Positions 47,401 through 55,850 of a stretch of 64,000 nucleotides of DNA are shown here, in pieces. Position 1 is the first letter of the stretch; each line of letters opens with the position of its first letter. Made by a program: the position numbers and the translations under genes. The stretch spans positions 186,001 to 250,000 of the forward strand of contig NZ_QRZF01000003.1 of the NCBI RefSeq assembly GCF_003464595.1. The letters run 5' to 3'. The notes beneath the pieces are model-generated. The model ran no database searches, was not told the DNA's origin, and saw nothing but the letters and a program-made list of their open reading frames with translations. Source of the stretch: Bacteroides intestinalis. GTDB taxonomy: Bacteria; Bacteroidota; Bacteroidia; Bacteroidales; Bacteroidaceae.

Positions 47401-47784
47401 CTCGTCCGCTTTCAGTTCGAGAGGGGAAGTACCCGCGGGCAGGGTTCCGGCATCCGAACGGTAGGAGAAACGTTCCTGAAAGGTGTAAGGCCCTTCCTCC
47501 TTGTCACTGCCGAAAGCATAAATATCGAAACTTTCAATGCGGTTTTCGTCCTCCTCAGCTATACCGTCGCGGGTGATAGTCCGGCTTTCGGGTGTACCGT
47601 TCACAAGGATCAGCTTGTTTTGTAGAGAGATTACCACCGAACGGCGGTTAGGGTCATTGGCCTGCGGGTTCTCCGGTGTTTCGGGAGTGCCGCCTATTGT
47701 TTCCACTTCGGAGGTGCAACTAGCCATCAGGCAGGACAGTATCACCAATGAAAAGTGCAGAAAGAATTTAGCGAATGTTTTCAT
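44476..47784 (-). CDS. Large fimbrillin-family lipoprotein with extra C-terminal domain
   Basis: A 1102-residue lipoprotein from the ATG at 47784 (MKTFAKFFLHFSLVILSCLM, lipobox LMASC); the frame is open a further 12 codons but lacks a signal there. The first 400 residues are fimbrillin-like and closely related to the gene at 38270 (DPNRRSVVISLQNKL, SFDIYAFGSDKEEGPYTFQE). About 500 residues of repeated beta modules follow. The last 140 residues (IGGGYWASKINNIYCIRVAT ... GNGWFMPGWPILRDFF) differ from the rest and look like a FISUMP or lectin-like head. It may be the tip adhesin. It is the first structural gene after DUF3868. Confidence 0.8.
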   Translation of the reverse strand: MKTFAKFFLHFSLVILSCLMASCTSEVETIGGTPETPENPQANDPNRRSVVISLQNKLILVNGTPESRTITRDGIAEEDENRIESFDIYAFGSDKEEGPYTFQERFSYRSDAGTLPAGTSPLELKADETAGKINVVFYPRKGLFTKFYCVANQTEMDDAAGNTYTNYTPLQQSSQPQSSVPGDMVTSPGTPTESDFVKLNTPLLNSTGFNADILLAPLPMSGANSQPTDLREYSMGTYVRLNVSLTRAVARFDIVNDATKSHFTITDISMGNGRQGVTLFPIRPTGDVPATNGQLITYPYRLFDGLNANAGTTTKAFYCYPCKAIDAGFLILKGLYAMNLTDEKKEVSYRIPFERVTDGDGSLIEINHNHRYTVQITEADPFELTANIRLVDWETGDYIDDYEPDNGLETIAVADLLPVGETTYDISTNIVTLALKAGSSFAISTGSNAGVNVQLTYNGNSPADGWLKLEEIPVTTTRAEATQQVKYKISFNESYAGDSYPRGILRLTDKAGGSEEVILIDTTFGTPVVEATGGTMNPDGVNKWDAADNTLYLVQVIGANTSTGTINITSIGGSKVELPANSGITVNPTSSVNTTQEYTFRWASTDDVNLTEKEIIVALKNRSNETKAENIKVKLLPNRISSLQITNPSAGISLSSITATTATLTMPIIKDNQFTLTMDNYSKPTISRCPSWLENITPVSTRNTPENKTVSFTFKLKEDATSFDDTQIVFTNATGGIGMTVNIAREFQAPTVTLIGEPLPTTNTYSGTTMKAKRVKSGTTSTYKIQVYSLGGSEIHSNNGDFTYSLVSTTDNTTKIYRVGIQGGNYNSAGSLTFDIRNLKDTSKKVTHTIEYASSRPTLYSCTPNNSISTSINDATANFYINDVAGLYGKDKVRFSITSPGGLKTPSSAIDGFRLTNEHAWSASEPWDEFELYISTTSVNKTGGKYGDATIGTYTFESNESSYFNNLVITLFNKLPIGGGYWASKINNIYCIRVATYVNYQSAVSKINSMGNGWFMPGWPILRDFFKIGDWVIDGERTQSYPAYFTNVFIEGRFYNTDYTDIYECGLRISNINTSSGTALFKWVLMDKYTAESDYYAVAFHY

Positions 47785-47865
47785 GCTTGTTACTTTTATG
47801 CGGTTATTACTTATTTCCATTCCTCGTTCTTTTTATTCTCTATTATGTTTTCTGTTTTTCGTTCT

Positions 47866-49461
47866 TTATTTTTCATTCTTCATTTTCTTCAGGTTCTTCC
47901 TCGCCTTTTCCGGTTCTACTCCCAGTGCCTTGCGAAACCATTCTTCCGCTTTCTTCCGGTCACCTTCCAGATAGGCCAGCACACCGAAATCATTCCATGC
48001 ACGCGGGTCATCGGCCACCTTGCTCAGATATTGCCGTGCGCTAACCGGATCACCTGCCATGATTACCGCCGAAGCCGCATTAATATTGGCCAGCACGTCG
48101 TCCGGAAAGTGGTAGGCGGCTATCTCATAAATTTCACGATATTGCTCCGTGCCGGGGCGATAAAATGCGGCTACCCGGTACATCTCCTGCAATGATAGCA
48201 GGCGGGGATGGGTATATATCAGACTTGCCGCCTCTTCGATATTGAAAGCGCGGGCCTCATAGCCCACCGTGATACGGATACGTCTCAACTGCGGGAAATA
48301 GCTTTTCAGAAGTTCCCGATATACGGTTCCTCCATGCATATCCATCAATTGCTTTTCGCGTCCTTCAAAAATGCCGGTTCGGGCAATGAGGGACAATACT
48401 TCGTCACCGTGATTCATGGGGCGACGTTGCAGAAGTTCCACCAATCCGTCCCAGTCTTCGGGTACGGAAGAAACTTTATAAAGATCGTGCCCCGGTGCAT
48501 ACGTGGCACGCATATACTCCTTGAAACAGTGTGCGCGGTTGGAAGCCAGTATTTCATTGTCCTTGTAGATCCCGTCGGGCGAGGCGTAACCGCAGATGGA
48601 GATACTCGAAATATTTGCCAGATTTCCTTCGGTGAGCGGACGCATCAGGCTGTCCAGTTTCTCCAGTTCGGGACGGTTGTTGTGGAATTCGCGGCGGACG
48701 TCATAAACTCCGGTAGGGTAGTCTATATATAAGGTGGCGCTTTCCGAACGGTGTTTCTGAGTTTCCATATCGGGGATGAGGTAAGTCACCATGGCTGTAC
48801 ACTCGGCACAGGGCATACAGTCCGGTCTGCTTGGAGTTTCCTGTCGGTTGGTGGCATTTTCATGTCTTTCTGTAACTGCCTGCGGGATTGCCGTCTGCTC
48901 CGGCAGATTTACAGCCTGTCCTTGTGAAACGGCCATTTGCCCCTGCGAAATTGATACCTGTCCCTGCGGAACATGGAAAGGGCTTGTCAGGGTAAGATCG
49001 GTTATCACCGGCTCTACTCCGAGCATCTTCATCCGGCAGCAATCCCGCCGTTCGCGCATCAACACCAATGAAGCGTGTTCCATCCATGGGCTATAGGCAA
49101 CGGATACCTTATAAATAATACTGTCTTTCCGGTTTCGGGCATAAAGCGTACGGTAAGGAGGCAAATAGCCGGGAGACGGTTGAAGCGCCTGCCGCCTGTG
49201 GTCGGCACGGGCACGGCGACGTCCGCTCACAACCACAGCGGGCAGCTCTTGCAGACGCCCTGCGCCACGAAGCACGGGAGTGAACAGATAAGCCTCCGCA
49301 TTCCCCGCTTTTGCATCACTCAGATTGAGCAGCAGTTCTATGTGAAGACTGTCTCCCTGCGTAAAGACGTGCGAACCGAGTGTTAAAGTTCCGCCCGCCC
49401 ATGCTTCCGCAGTCAGCAGTACCCCAACCAGACATCCTATTATTTTCTTCATCCTTTTCAT
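47866..49461 (-). CDS. DUF3868 fimbrial accessory protein with OmpA-like and TPR segments
   Basis: A 531-residue exported protein (signal ending AEAWAG). Residues about 20-150 match DUF3868 (GTLTLGSHVFTQGDSLHIEL ... YKVSVAYSPWMEHASLVLMRERRDCCRMKMLG). A low-complexity stretch near 165-190 repeats SQGQxAV-type units. The middle has an OmpA-like peptidoglycan-binding signature (ISICGYASPDGIYKDNEILASNRAHCFKEYM), and the C terminus is TPR-like (AWNDFGVLAYLEGDRKKAEEWFRKALG). DUF3868 proteins accompany Mfa/FimA-type fimbriae and probably hold the assembly to the cell wall. Confidence 0.83.
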   Translation of the reverse strand: MKRMKKIIGCLVGVLLTAEAWAGGTLTLGSHVFTQGDSLHIELLLNLSDAKAGNAEAYLFTPVLRGAGRLQELPAVVVSGRRRARADHRRQALQPSPGYLPPYRTLYARNRKDSIIYKVSVAYSPWMEHASLVLMRERRDCCRMKMLGVEPVITDLTLTSPFHVPQGQVSISQGQMAVSQGQAVNLPEQTAIPQAVTERHENATNRQETPSRPDCMPCAECTAMVTYLIPDMETQKHRSESATLYIDYPTGVYDVRREFHNNRPELEKLDSLMRPLTEGNLANISSISICGYASPDGIYKDNEILASNRAHCFKEYMRATYAPGHDLYKVSSVPEDWDGLVELLQRRPMNHGDEVLSLIARTGIFEGREKQLMDMHGGTVYRELLKSYFPQLRRIRITVGYEARAFNIEEAASLIYTHPRLLSLQEMYRVAAFYRPGTEQYREIYEIAAYHFPDDVLANINAASAVIMAGDPVSARQYLSKVADDPRAWNDFGVLAYLEGDRKKAEEWFRKALGVEPEKARKNLKKMKNEK

Positions 49462-49503
49462 CCAGCCTCTTTAATTTTTAATTATTAATTTTTAATTGCC
49501 TTT

Positions 49504-50457
49504 TTATCCCAGTCCTCCGCCTTCCGCCCAGTCCGACGAATTGAGCTGTGTCACTACAATCTTCTGCCCGATGGTTACCAGCAGGTCAAACTCCTGTTCC
49601 GTGTTTTCATCCAGACTGACGGGCAGTTTGCGAAAGAACAGTTGCAAGTCAATCTCCTTCATAATCCGCTCATTACCCCGGTAGATGCTCAGCAACGGAT
49701 GTGATCCTGATGTCAGGCGATACGTTACTAATTCTCCCGTCAGTTCATCGTTATAGTTCATTGCTGCCTTGGCTTGATGCCATATTACCGGGCTGCCTAT
49801 GGAGGGAAATGTAAAAGCTCCGTCACCACTGGCCAGCGGTATGTCGTAACCTGCCGGAAAGCCGTATTCGCAAGGTACGCCCCGCAGGCGGAATGTATAG
49901 CCTCCTGTTCCTTCCGCCGGAAAGTATCCGTCTTCCCAATGTACGGTAATCCGGAGGACGGCGTGGCAGTGGGTCAGGTAGATGGTCCGGTTCACTGAAT
50001 TTCCCGTAGCGGGAATTTCAAACGTGCTATATCCATAGTATAGTCTTTCGGTGTTCGGTCGATATTCGCTTGTGGATGTTCCTGTAGCTGTTCCCGTGGC
50101 CGAAGTCATTGCCAGTTCACGGATTTGCGTCACGCCGGGTTGGGGTGTGGGTACTACATCGCTTTCATATCCCCAGTTTCCCCATGCCACGAGGGTATAT
50201 CGTCCGGGAGCTAACTCTCCCTGCCAATACTCCAGGCTGTCGCCTTTCAGTAGCCGGATGTCCTTCAACACTCCGTCCGCATCGAAAAGGAACTGGTGGA
50301 TGTTGTCCACATACATGGAGAGTTGTCCGGCGTCGGGCCTGCCGGCATAGCGGTAATTCAGCCGTACATTGTAGGGACACACTCCCGGTTCGTCAAAATC
50401 GAACGTGCAGGAGGTGCAGAACCATAGTATGCAACAGAGGATTACCATAACTTTCAT
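49504..50457 (-). CDS. FimB/Mfa2-family fimbrial anchor lipoprotein
   Basis: A 317-residue lipoprotein (lipobox FCTSC). The N-terminal region CTFDFDEPGVCPYNVRLNYRY is characteristic of the FimB/Mfa2 family, minor subunits that anchor the fimbrium to the outer membrane and limit its length. Other matching segments are FLFDADGVLKD, LAPGRYTLVAWGNWG and the late FFRKLPVSLDENTEQEFDLLVTIG. It overlaps the upstream DUF3575 gene by 4 bp (50454-50457, ATGA), showing translational coupling. Confidence 0.87.
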   Translation of the reverse strand: MKVMVILCCILWFCTSCTFDFDEPGVCPYNVRLNYRYAGRPDAGQLSMYVDNIHQFLFDADGVLKDIRLLKGDSLEYWQGELAPGRYTLVAWGNWGYESDVVPTPQPGVTQIRELAMTSATGTATGTSTSEYRPNTERLYYGYSTFEIPATGNSVNRTIYLTHCHAVLRITVHWEDGYFPAEGTGGYTFRLRGVPCEYGFPAGYDIPLASGDGAFTFPSIGSPVIWHQAKAAMNYNDELTGELVTYRLTSGSHPLLSIYRGNERIMKEIDLQLFFRKLPVSLDENTEQEFDLLVTIGQKIVVTQLNSSDWAEGGGLG

Positions 50458-51011
50458 CGGATGAAATAAATGAGTGACACACCGGCCCGTGTAGGCCCGA
50501 AATAATTCCTTTTATAATGTCCCATGCGCTCGCCGCAGCCCGCGCACCGGTATTTATCATATTCCATGCGGGCATATCCGCCGCCAATTACGGCTTCTAT
50601 CGAGAAGCGGTCGCCCAGCACCCAGTGATAACCGTAAGTGATACCTCCGCCATACAGGTTGCCCCGGTAAATAATGTCTTCCATACCCGAAAAGAAAGGG
50701 ATCTGGCCTACGTTGTAGTAAGCGTAATGTCCGTGCACTCCCAGGAAGTGTCCCTCGAACTTGCGGCAAGGCCAGTAGCGTAATTCCGGTTGTATCAGGC
50801 AGAGATTCAGCTTCATATCATTGCCGAACTTCCAGGCGTTATAAGCCCCGTTCAGTGCCATTGTGAAATGACGGCTGATGCTGGTTTCCACTCCTGCATT
50901 GGGTGTGGTAGTTCCCCACAATAGCAGGTCGGTGCGCAATGCCACGCGTTGGGCAAAGGCAGCGGTACTCATCAGACTGAGCAGCAGGAACAGCAAATAA
51001 AGTCGTTTCAT
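50454..51011 (-). CDS. DUF3575 outer-membrane protein of the fimbrial locus
   Basis: A 185-residue exported protein (signal ending AAFAQ) of the DUF3575 family: VALRTDLLLWGTTTPNAGVE, ISRHFTMALNGAYNAWKF, QPELRYWPCRKFEGHFLGVHGHYAYYNVG, ending with an aromatic-rich strand. The pattern suggests a small outer-membrane beta-barrel. DUF3575 genes consistently precede fimB/mfa2 and DUF3868 genes in Bacteroides fimbrial loci. It overlaps the next gene by 4 bp. The role may be assembly or export. Confidence 0.87.
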   Translation of the reverse strand: MKRLYLLFLLLSLMSTAAFAQRVALRTDLLLWGTTTPNAGVETSISRHFTMALNGAYNAWKFGNDMKLNLCLIQPELRYWPCRKFEGHFLGVHGHYAYYNVGQIPFFSGMEDIIYRGNLYGGGITYGYHWVLGDRFSIEAVIGGGYARMEYDKYRCAGCGERMGHYKRNYFGPTRAGVSLIYFIR

Positions 51012-51035
51012 GGCAATTCGGATTTATTGCACAGT

Positions 51036-51461
51036 TTAGATATGGGGTATGGAGTTCTCCATAAGGCATTCGCTCACGGGAAGTTCGGCTATGGAAATTT
51101 CCATCAGATAAAGGCGTGTCATCTGATTGACAATGCCCAGTTTGCGGGCTGTCGTCCCATAGCAGGAATAGAATTTTTCGTCACTGGGGCGGTTGAAGTA
51201 AACGCCTTCTCCCAATGCTTCAAGAATGGAAAGGAGGTTGATTTGATGATATGCACAGGCAAGGTGGTAGGATTCGGGGCGGTTATCAGACAGATTATCC
51301 GGTCGATTTTCTATCAGTGCTATCAGGCGTCCTTTTGATAGCTTTTGCAGCAGGTACGTAACTTCGGAAGGTGAAGGATTAAGGGAAGTACTCAACTGGT
51401 AATCCTTATACTGTATGTCGTGCAGTACTGCCAGAGCGAGTTTTGTTCTGAGTGTTAACAT
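51036..51461 (-). CDS. Rrf2-like winged-helix regulator
   Basis: A 141-residue protein. MLTLRTKLALAVLHDIQYKD, the helix-turn-helix LNPSPSEVTYLLQKLSKGRL and the hinge INLLSILEALGEG resemble Rrf2-family regulators, but the three Cys that bind a cluster in IscR and NsrR are not conserved as a set (one Cys in FYSCYG). It is the first gene of the fimbrial operon, 24 bp before the DUF3575 gene, and sits just inside the switch side of the invertible segment. It may regulate the operon it begins. Confidence 0.65.
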   Translation of the reverse strand: MLTLRTKLALAVLHDIQYKDYQLSTSLNPSPSEVTYLLQKLSKGRLIALIENRPDNLSDNRPESYHLACAYHQINLLSILEALGEGVYFNRPSDEKFYSCYGTTARKLGIVNQMTRLYLMEISIAELPVSECLMENSIPHI

Positions 51462-51505
51462 AGCGCTTGCTTTTTATGTAGATTATTGTCTGTTTTGTTT
51501 GGAAT

Positions 51506-51961
51506 GTTCCGATTCCCGGTAGGAAACGGAACGGGCGCTATTGCAACCATAAATTAGGTGGATAATAATCGTCCCTCCTAACTAAAAAGGAAGACAATTA
51601 CCAATTTTATCTTCCTGTATTCCTCAATTTTATAATGAGATGCTCCGTATTAAAGTATGGGTAAGGGGAACTTTGTATTCAAACAAAAAAAGTGAAAGCT
51701 TTTTAATCAATACAAAGAGCTTTTCCACTGATATACCATATTATTACAGGAATATAATATTTATTGACATGACTTTTTGAGACAAAATCTAACTTTCAGG
51801 ATAAGAGAGATGTTTTTGTCGTGTCTGGTGTTGTAATTTAACTGATTTTTTACAGAAAACTGGGAAACTTCGATAAGTATTTCCTGCTTTTCTTGTTTAT
51901 TTCAATTGGAAATCGTTCCTTTACCGCCGGAATCGTTCCGTTTCCTACCGGGAATCGGAAC
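51506..51961. promoter_or_regulatory. Candidate invertible promoter segment of the fimbrial operon
   Basis: Perfect 27-bp inverted repeats at 51506-51532 and 51935-51961 (outer ends GTTCCG and CGGAAC) bound 402 bp of non-coding AT-rich DNA. The right repeat lies inside the 3' end of a tyrosine recombinase gene; the left lies 45 bp upstream of the first fimbrial-operon gene. A related half-copy (51913-51933) precedes the right repeat. Tyrosine recombinases next to such repeats invert promoters in Bacteroides. No perfect TAnnTTTG box was found in either direction, so the present ON/OFF state is unknown. Confidence 0.82.
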
Positions 51962-52969
51962 AGAAATATGAAGCTCATTCTGAGAGCTTTTACTCTCTTT
52001 ATCATTCCTATTTCCCTTTCCCTTTTCTTTCTTCTTCCATTCCTTTTCTGCCATTGGATTAACCAACGCTGCCATCTGCAAGTTTACCACTGCCAGTTGT
52101 TCATCAGAGAACGATCTCAAATAAGTATGCGTAATTTCCTCTGAAGCATGGCTCAACCCTGCACTAATCTTAGATACGGGTATATCCTCATTATATGCCA
52201 ATGTCGCCCACGTATGGCGTGCTACGTATGAAGTCAGTCTCACTCCCAATCCTAATCGTTCAGATAATCGATACAAATGTTTATTGTAAAGTCGCAAGGC
52301 ACTCTCATACTGTTTCCTCTCCTCAGGTATACTTCCCGATTGGCGTATAATCCTTAATAAATAGGGTGAACCCGAATCATCACATAAATACCTCTCGATA
52401 ATTTCCCACATCCACGGTTCAAGCGTAATCGTTAACATCCTCCCCGTCTTGCTACGGCGATAGCAAAGCACATTATCCTGAATATCCATCTTCCGTAGAT
52501 AAGCCAAATCAATAAAAGGAATCCCTCGTAGATAATAAGAAAGAATAAACAGATCCCGTGCCACCCCCAAACTTGGCACATCCTCCAAATCAGCATCCAC
52601 CACCATACGAAGCTGTTCAAGACTTAACGCCCTTTTCCTCGTCTCCTCGTATCCCGTAAATACCTCACTAAAGAGCCGCTTAGCGTCTTTCAGCTCTTTC
52701 TCCTTTTCTGCTTCTCGACAAATAGCCCGCAACGCTCGGAAATAGCACGCTGAAGTATTACGTGAACATCCCGAAGCCCACAAATAGTGTTCAAAGCCCA
52801 AGAAAAATCCTGCCGTCAATTCTTTAAAAGTAACTAACTCCATATTAGCAAACTCTTCCAAGCTATGCAGCATACTCCTGCAAGTATGCTCCGCCGAGAA
52901 CTTAAACAACTCGCCCAAACTATCCGCATGAGTTATAATACCCTCCTTTAATGTCTTCATTTTCATCAC
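51902..52969 (-). CDS. Tyrosine recombinase, probable fimbrial phase-variation invertase
   Basis: A 355-residue site-specific recombinase. The N-terminal SAM-like domain (NMELVTFKELTAGFFLGFEHYLWASGCSRNTSACYFRALRAICREA) precedes the catalytic domain with Arg148 (YYLRGIPF), Lys174 (RRSKTGR), Arg251 (SYVARHTWATLA), His274 (GLSH) and Tyr283 (HTYLRSF). All key residues are present; Tyr in place of His three residues before Arg251 is usual in Bacteroides relatives. The C-terminal tail of about 45 residues is basic and low in complexity, and its last codons are formed by the inverted repeat, so inversion would change the end of the protein. Confidence 0.88.
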   Translation of the reverse strand: MMKMKTLKEGIITHADSLGELFKFSAEHTCRSMLHSLEEFANMELVTFKELTAGFFLGFEHYLWASGCSRNTSACYFRALRAICREAEKEKELKDAKRLFSEVFTGYEETRKRALSLEQLRMVVDADLEDVPSLGVARDLFILSYYLRGIPFIDLAYLRKMDIQDNVLCYRRSKTGRMLTITLEPWMWEIIERYLCDDSGSPYLLRIIRQSGSIPEERKQYESALRLYNKHLYRLSERLGLGVRLTSYVARHTWATLAYNEDIPVSKISAGLSHASEEITHTYLRSFSDEQLAVVNLQMAALVNPMAEKEWKKKEKGKGNRNDKESKSSQNELHISVPIPGRKRNDSGGKGTISN

Positions 52970-53617
52970 ACTGTTCTTTTAATTAGTATCTCCTCTCAAC
53001 TCTACCTTCTATCATTTGTTTTGTATGGAAAAGGAGGAAAACATCAAAAGTAAGAACAGGAAAGATGGCTATTTGTCATGAAACATGTATAAATGTCTGT
53101 ACCTAATGTATATAAACAAAAAAAGTAGCCATCTACATCAGATAACGACTTAATTTCTTATATTTCGCCTGGGATTCTCCTTGTAGAGTTACCACGCTGA
53201 TATTTAAAACTTTATATTTTTTGCTTCAAGCATATCCCATGAATTATCCCACTAATTTGTTACGCGCTTTTGCGGTAGTTTGCTCATGGAAAATACTGTG
53301 TGTAAAGATTAATGATCCTTTTTGAATTTACAAAAAGAAAAGCGATTTTATACAGTTTTCCCCAGTACACTACCTTAAGGGTTGTATAGCGTTATTTTTT
53401 TAATAAGACCTTCACTGCTTTGCAGTGTTTCACATCATTTTGTGCGTTGGTCGCAATTTTCGGGAACAAAAATGGGAGATAATCATAATTTTTCAATTGA
53501 CTTTATCTCTTTTATTTCTTTTCTAGCATATGTACCATATACTTTTACTGAAGTTTCTTTAATTTTTGCAATAATTTAACGGTGACCTTAGCATTAAATT
53601 ATTGTCATTTTCAGACT
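52970..53617. other. Intergenic region between the recombinase and the defence-like operon
   Basis: No convincing gene is present in this 648-bp AT-rich stretch. A 9-bp inverted repeat AGATGGCTA/TAGCCATCT (53063-53071 with 53126-53134) and a 6-bp hairpin CACTGC/GCAGTG (53413-53427) are seen. A 65-codon plus-strand frame at 53382 has no family features and is treated as chance. The left boundary of the accessory island probably falls here, but no attachment site was identified. Confidence 0.5.
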
Positions 53618-54472
53618 CTAAGTGAACAATAGATCATCTGCAATAAATTCATCTATATCAAAATCTCTTGTAGTTTCCATGTCAAGTTGTTGTCGTATCC
53701 TTTTTATATAATTGCGATATAATTTATCGTTCTTGTAGAGCTTTTGATAATTGTAATTTTCAAATTTCGTCAATTCGTAATAAGTAAATAATTCTGTTTT
53801 CTTTGAGATTGAATTGCGAAAAAGTCTATCCATATACTCGTTACAACCATCATATAACACTTTCTCTGAAAGCATATTATAACTCATAACCAACTCATAT
53901 AGATCGAACTCCTTTATATTTCCGAAATTATCCACTGCATGCAAGTTATTTCCTTTGGCATTTAACTGCATTTGTGTAATTCTAAAAGAGTTGTGGTTAA
54001 AATTGAGTGGCATATAGTCAGACTTGTCTTCAAAATTAGAAGTATGAGCCCCCATAATATTTCTCAATTCAAAAATCCTATGGTTTCTGAATTTACTTAC
54101 AATATCTTTTTTGTTGGGAATTTTGCATATTTCATAAATCTCTATTATTGCATTTAATTGCAGATAAATAGCATTTAAGATACCATATAACTTTATGTAC
54201 ATTTCGCCAAAGTTTTTGCCAATTCTTTTGTTGAATTTTTCCAATCCAAAAGTAGAAAAATGGGTTATGGCACTTTCTGTATCCTCAATTAAATCAATAC
54301 AGCTGCGAAATCTTAGTATATCACATTCATGCTGGAATTTCAGCTTCTTCTTTATTTTTATATTGATTTCTTCATTTGTGCCATGTATATTGCTACATCC
54401 CCAATTCATAGACGATAAGAGTAGCATTGCACATTTCTCCTTAGTTGTTGATTTGTGAAATATTTTTTTCAT
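53618..54472 (-). CDS. HEPN-motif protein, last gene of the Gabija-like operon
   Basis: A 284-residue, mostly helical protein that I cannot assign to a named family. The segment FRNHRIFELRNIMGAHTSNF contains Arg137-X5-His143, which fits the HEPN RNase signature RX4-6H and lies at the end of a helix as expected. The N-terminal 30 residues include a short hydrophobic stretch with two Cys. A second region (FRNSISKKTELFTYYELTKFENY) is not recognisable. It follows the 447-residue gene by 34 bp, so it is probably co-transcribed. It is a candidate abortive-infection ribonuclease; activity is inferred only. Confidence 0.6.
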   Translation of the reverse strand: MKKIFHKSTTKEKCAMLLLSSMNWGCSNIHGTNEEINIKIKKKLKFQHECDILRFRSCIDLIEDTESAITHFSTFGLEKFNKRIGKNFGEMYIKLYGILNAIYLQLNAIIEIYEICKIPNKKDIVSKFRNHRIFELRNIMGAHTSNFEDKSDYMPLNFNHNSFRITQMQLNAKGNNLHAVDNFGNIKEFDLYELVMSYNMLSEKVLYDGCNEYMDRLFRNSISKKTELFTYYELTKFENYNYQKLYKNDKLYRNYIKRIRQQLDMETTRDFDIDEFIADDLLFT

Positions 54473-54506
54473 TTCTTTTTCTAGTCTTTTCAGTTAGTGT
54501 TAGCCA

Positions 54507-55850
54507 TTAAAATGGTAAATTCTCGAAATCACCTGATTCATCTTCATTTTCTTCAAATTGTTCAGAAGGAAAATCCTTTTCAAGTTTCTTCTTGATTGCG
54601 AGAACAGCAGTTTTTCCATTCTCTAAAATATCTTTGATTATCCTTTCAATATATAAAGATTGATTTTGATTTGTGCCTATCCATCCACCCTCTATGATGG
54701 TTTTAAACCCTGTATTATCTAAATATCTTCCTACATTATCGTAGCTAATCGCTTTCCCTCCTCGTTCACCTTCAATACATGTCTCATTCTCTAGCACTTT
54801 AATGTAATCAAGAGGTATGTACATTCCGGTGCTTAAGCCAACATTATCTGGATCAAACTCAAGTCGCGGACATAGCTTGACAAAAAATGGATTCTCATTA
54901 AACCGATAATCATTTATAAATCCGTTGCCACTCGTTGATCTCAGGGATTGGATTATTGAATCCATTCGAGATATCTCTTCAGCAAATTGCAAATTAGGAA
55001 GCCTAAATACAAATTTGTCCCCTTCCTTTTCCATGGCTTTGTATTGAACCATGATAAAGCATTTAAAATCTTCATTGAAATAAATCAAATCAGTTCCTAG
55101 AAGTTCTTCTAACGGTAATCTATTTGCCAGTAAGACTGTGAGACGCGTCTTGCTATTTTCAAATACTGAGGATGAATATTTTGTTGATTTAATCAAATCA
55201 AAGCCGGGAATGTTCGATAAATCATTTATTATCATAGAATCTTCCCGAAGTCTAACTTGAGCAATACCATCAAGAAACGATATGGGCTTTTCAGCTTCAT
55301 CATAATCCCATCCTTGCGCATTATCTTTGTCTATCCCGGCAATGTTCATTGCTGTTAGTACAGCTTCCTTTTGTTCCGCTAATGATTTTTTTGCATTCTT
55401 GGAAAGCCTTGAAATCCTTAATTGCCTACTTTTGGAATATTTGTCTAAGAGAGGAATCGTATCTGGGGCTTTCCTTAAGAAGACACTAAGAAATTCCTCA
55501 AAGCATCTAGGGGAAAATAATCCTCCAGAGTTTATCTTATTAATCAAATGTGCTCTCACTCTGGAACCTGTGGTATTAGCTATCTCAATAGCAGAAACAG
55601 GCTTTTTAAGCTCGAATATATCTTCTATATTAAGTCTTCGTAAGTCCGTTCCTGCACGAACTCCTCGCTTTCCATGCCCAATATGGGTTATCGCCCCTGA
55701 TTTATTAGTAATAAAACATACTAATGGCACATGCCTCGGATGAGCAAATTCCGGGACAGGTTCAGCAAATTTATAGTGCATATTTCCTTGAAAGGAGAAA
55801 TACCTGCGATCATTTAAAATTAAAAAGTAACCAGCAACTCTTGACATCAT
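54507..55850 (-). CDS. Unknown protein with Mrr-like D...QxK signature in the Gabija-like operon
   Basis: A 447-residue protein of unknown family. The N-terminal 100 residues (HVPLVCFITNKSGAITHIGHGKRG ... IEIANTTGSRVRAHL) look like a small sensing or PUA/EVE-like domain. Around residues 235-275, LPLEELLGTDLIYFNEDFKC then FIMVQYKAM gives Asp254 and Gln269-x-Lys271, the D-(E/Q)xK arrangement of Mrr-type restriction nucleases. The rest is unassigned; the C-terminal tail is acidic. It overlaps the upstream 588-residue gene by 4 bp (ATGA), so they are translationally coupled. A nuclease effector role is plausible but unproven. Confidence 0.6.
   Translation of the reverse strand: MMSRVAGYFLILNDRRYFSFQGNMHYKFAEPVPEFAHPRHVPLVCFITNKSGAITHIGHGKRGVRAGTDLRRLNIEDIFELKKPVSAIEIANTTGSRVRAHLINKINSGGLFSPRCFEEFLSVFLRKAPDTIPLLDKYSKSRQLRISRLSKNAKKSLAEQKEAVLTAMNIAGIDKDNAQGWDYDEAEKPISFLDGIAQVRLREDSMIINDLSNIPGFDLIKSTKYSSSVFENSKTRLTVLLANRLPLEELLGTDLIYFNEDFKCFIMVQYKAMEKEGDKFVFRLPNLQFAEEISRMDSIIQSLRSTSGNGFINDYRFNENPFFVKLCPRLEFDPDNVGLSTGMYIPLDYIKVLENETCIEGERGGKAISYDNVGRYLDNTGFKTIIEGGWIGTNQNQSLYIERIIKDILENGKTAVLAIKKKLEKDFPSEQFEENEDESGDFENLPF

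Noticed and set aside
53063..53134. 9-bp inverted repeat as an attachment site or terminator
   Set aside because: The 54-bp spacing and lack of a matching copy at the other side of the island give no support for either role.
53382..53579. 65-codon plus-strand open frame in the gap before the defence operon
   Set aside because: No family features, no promoter, and AT-rich composition that gives chance hydrophobic frames.
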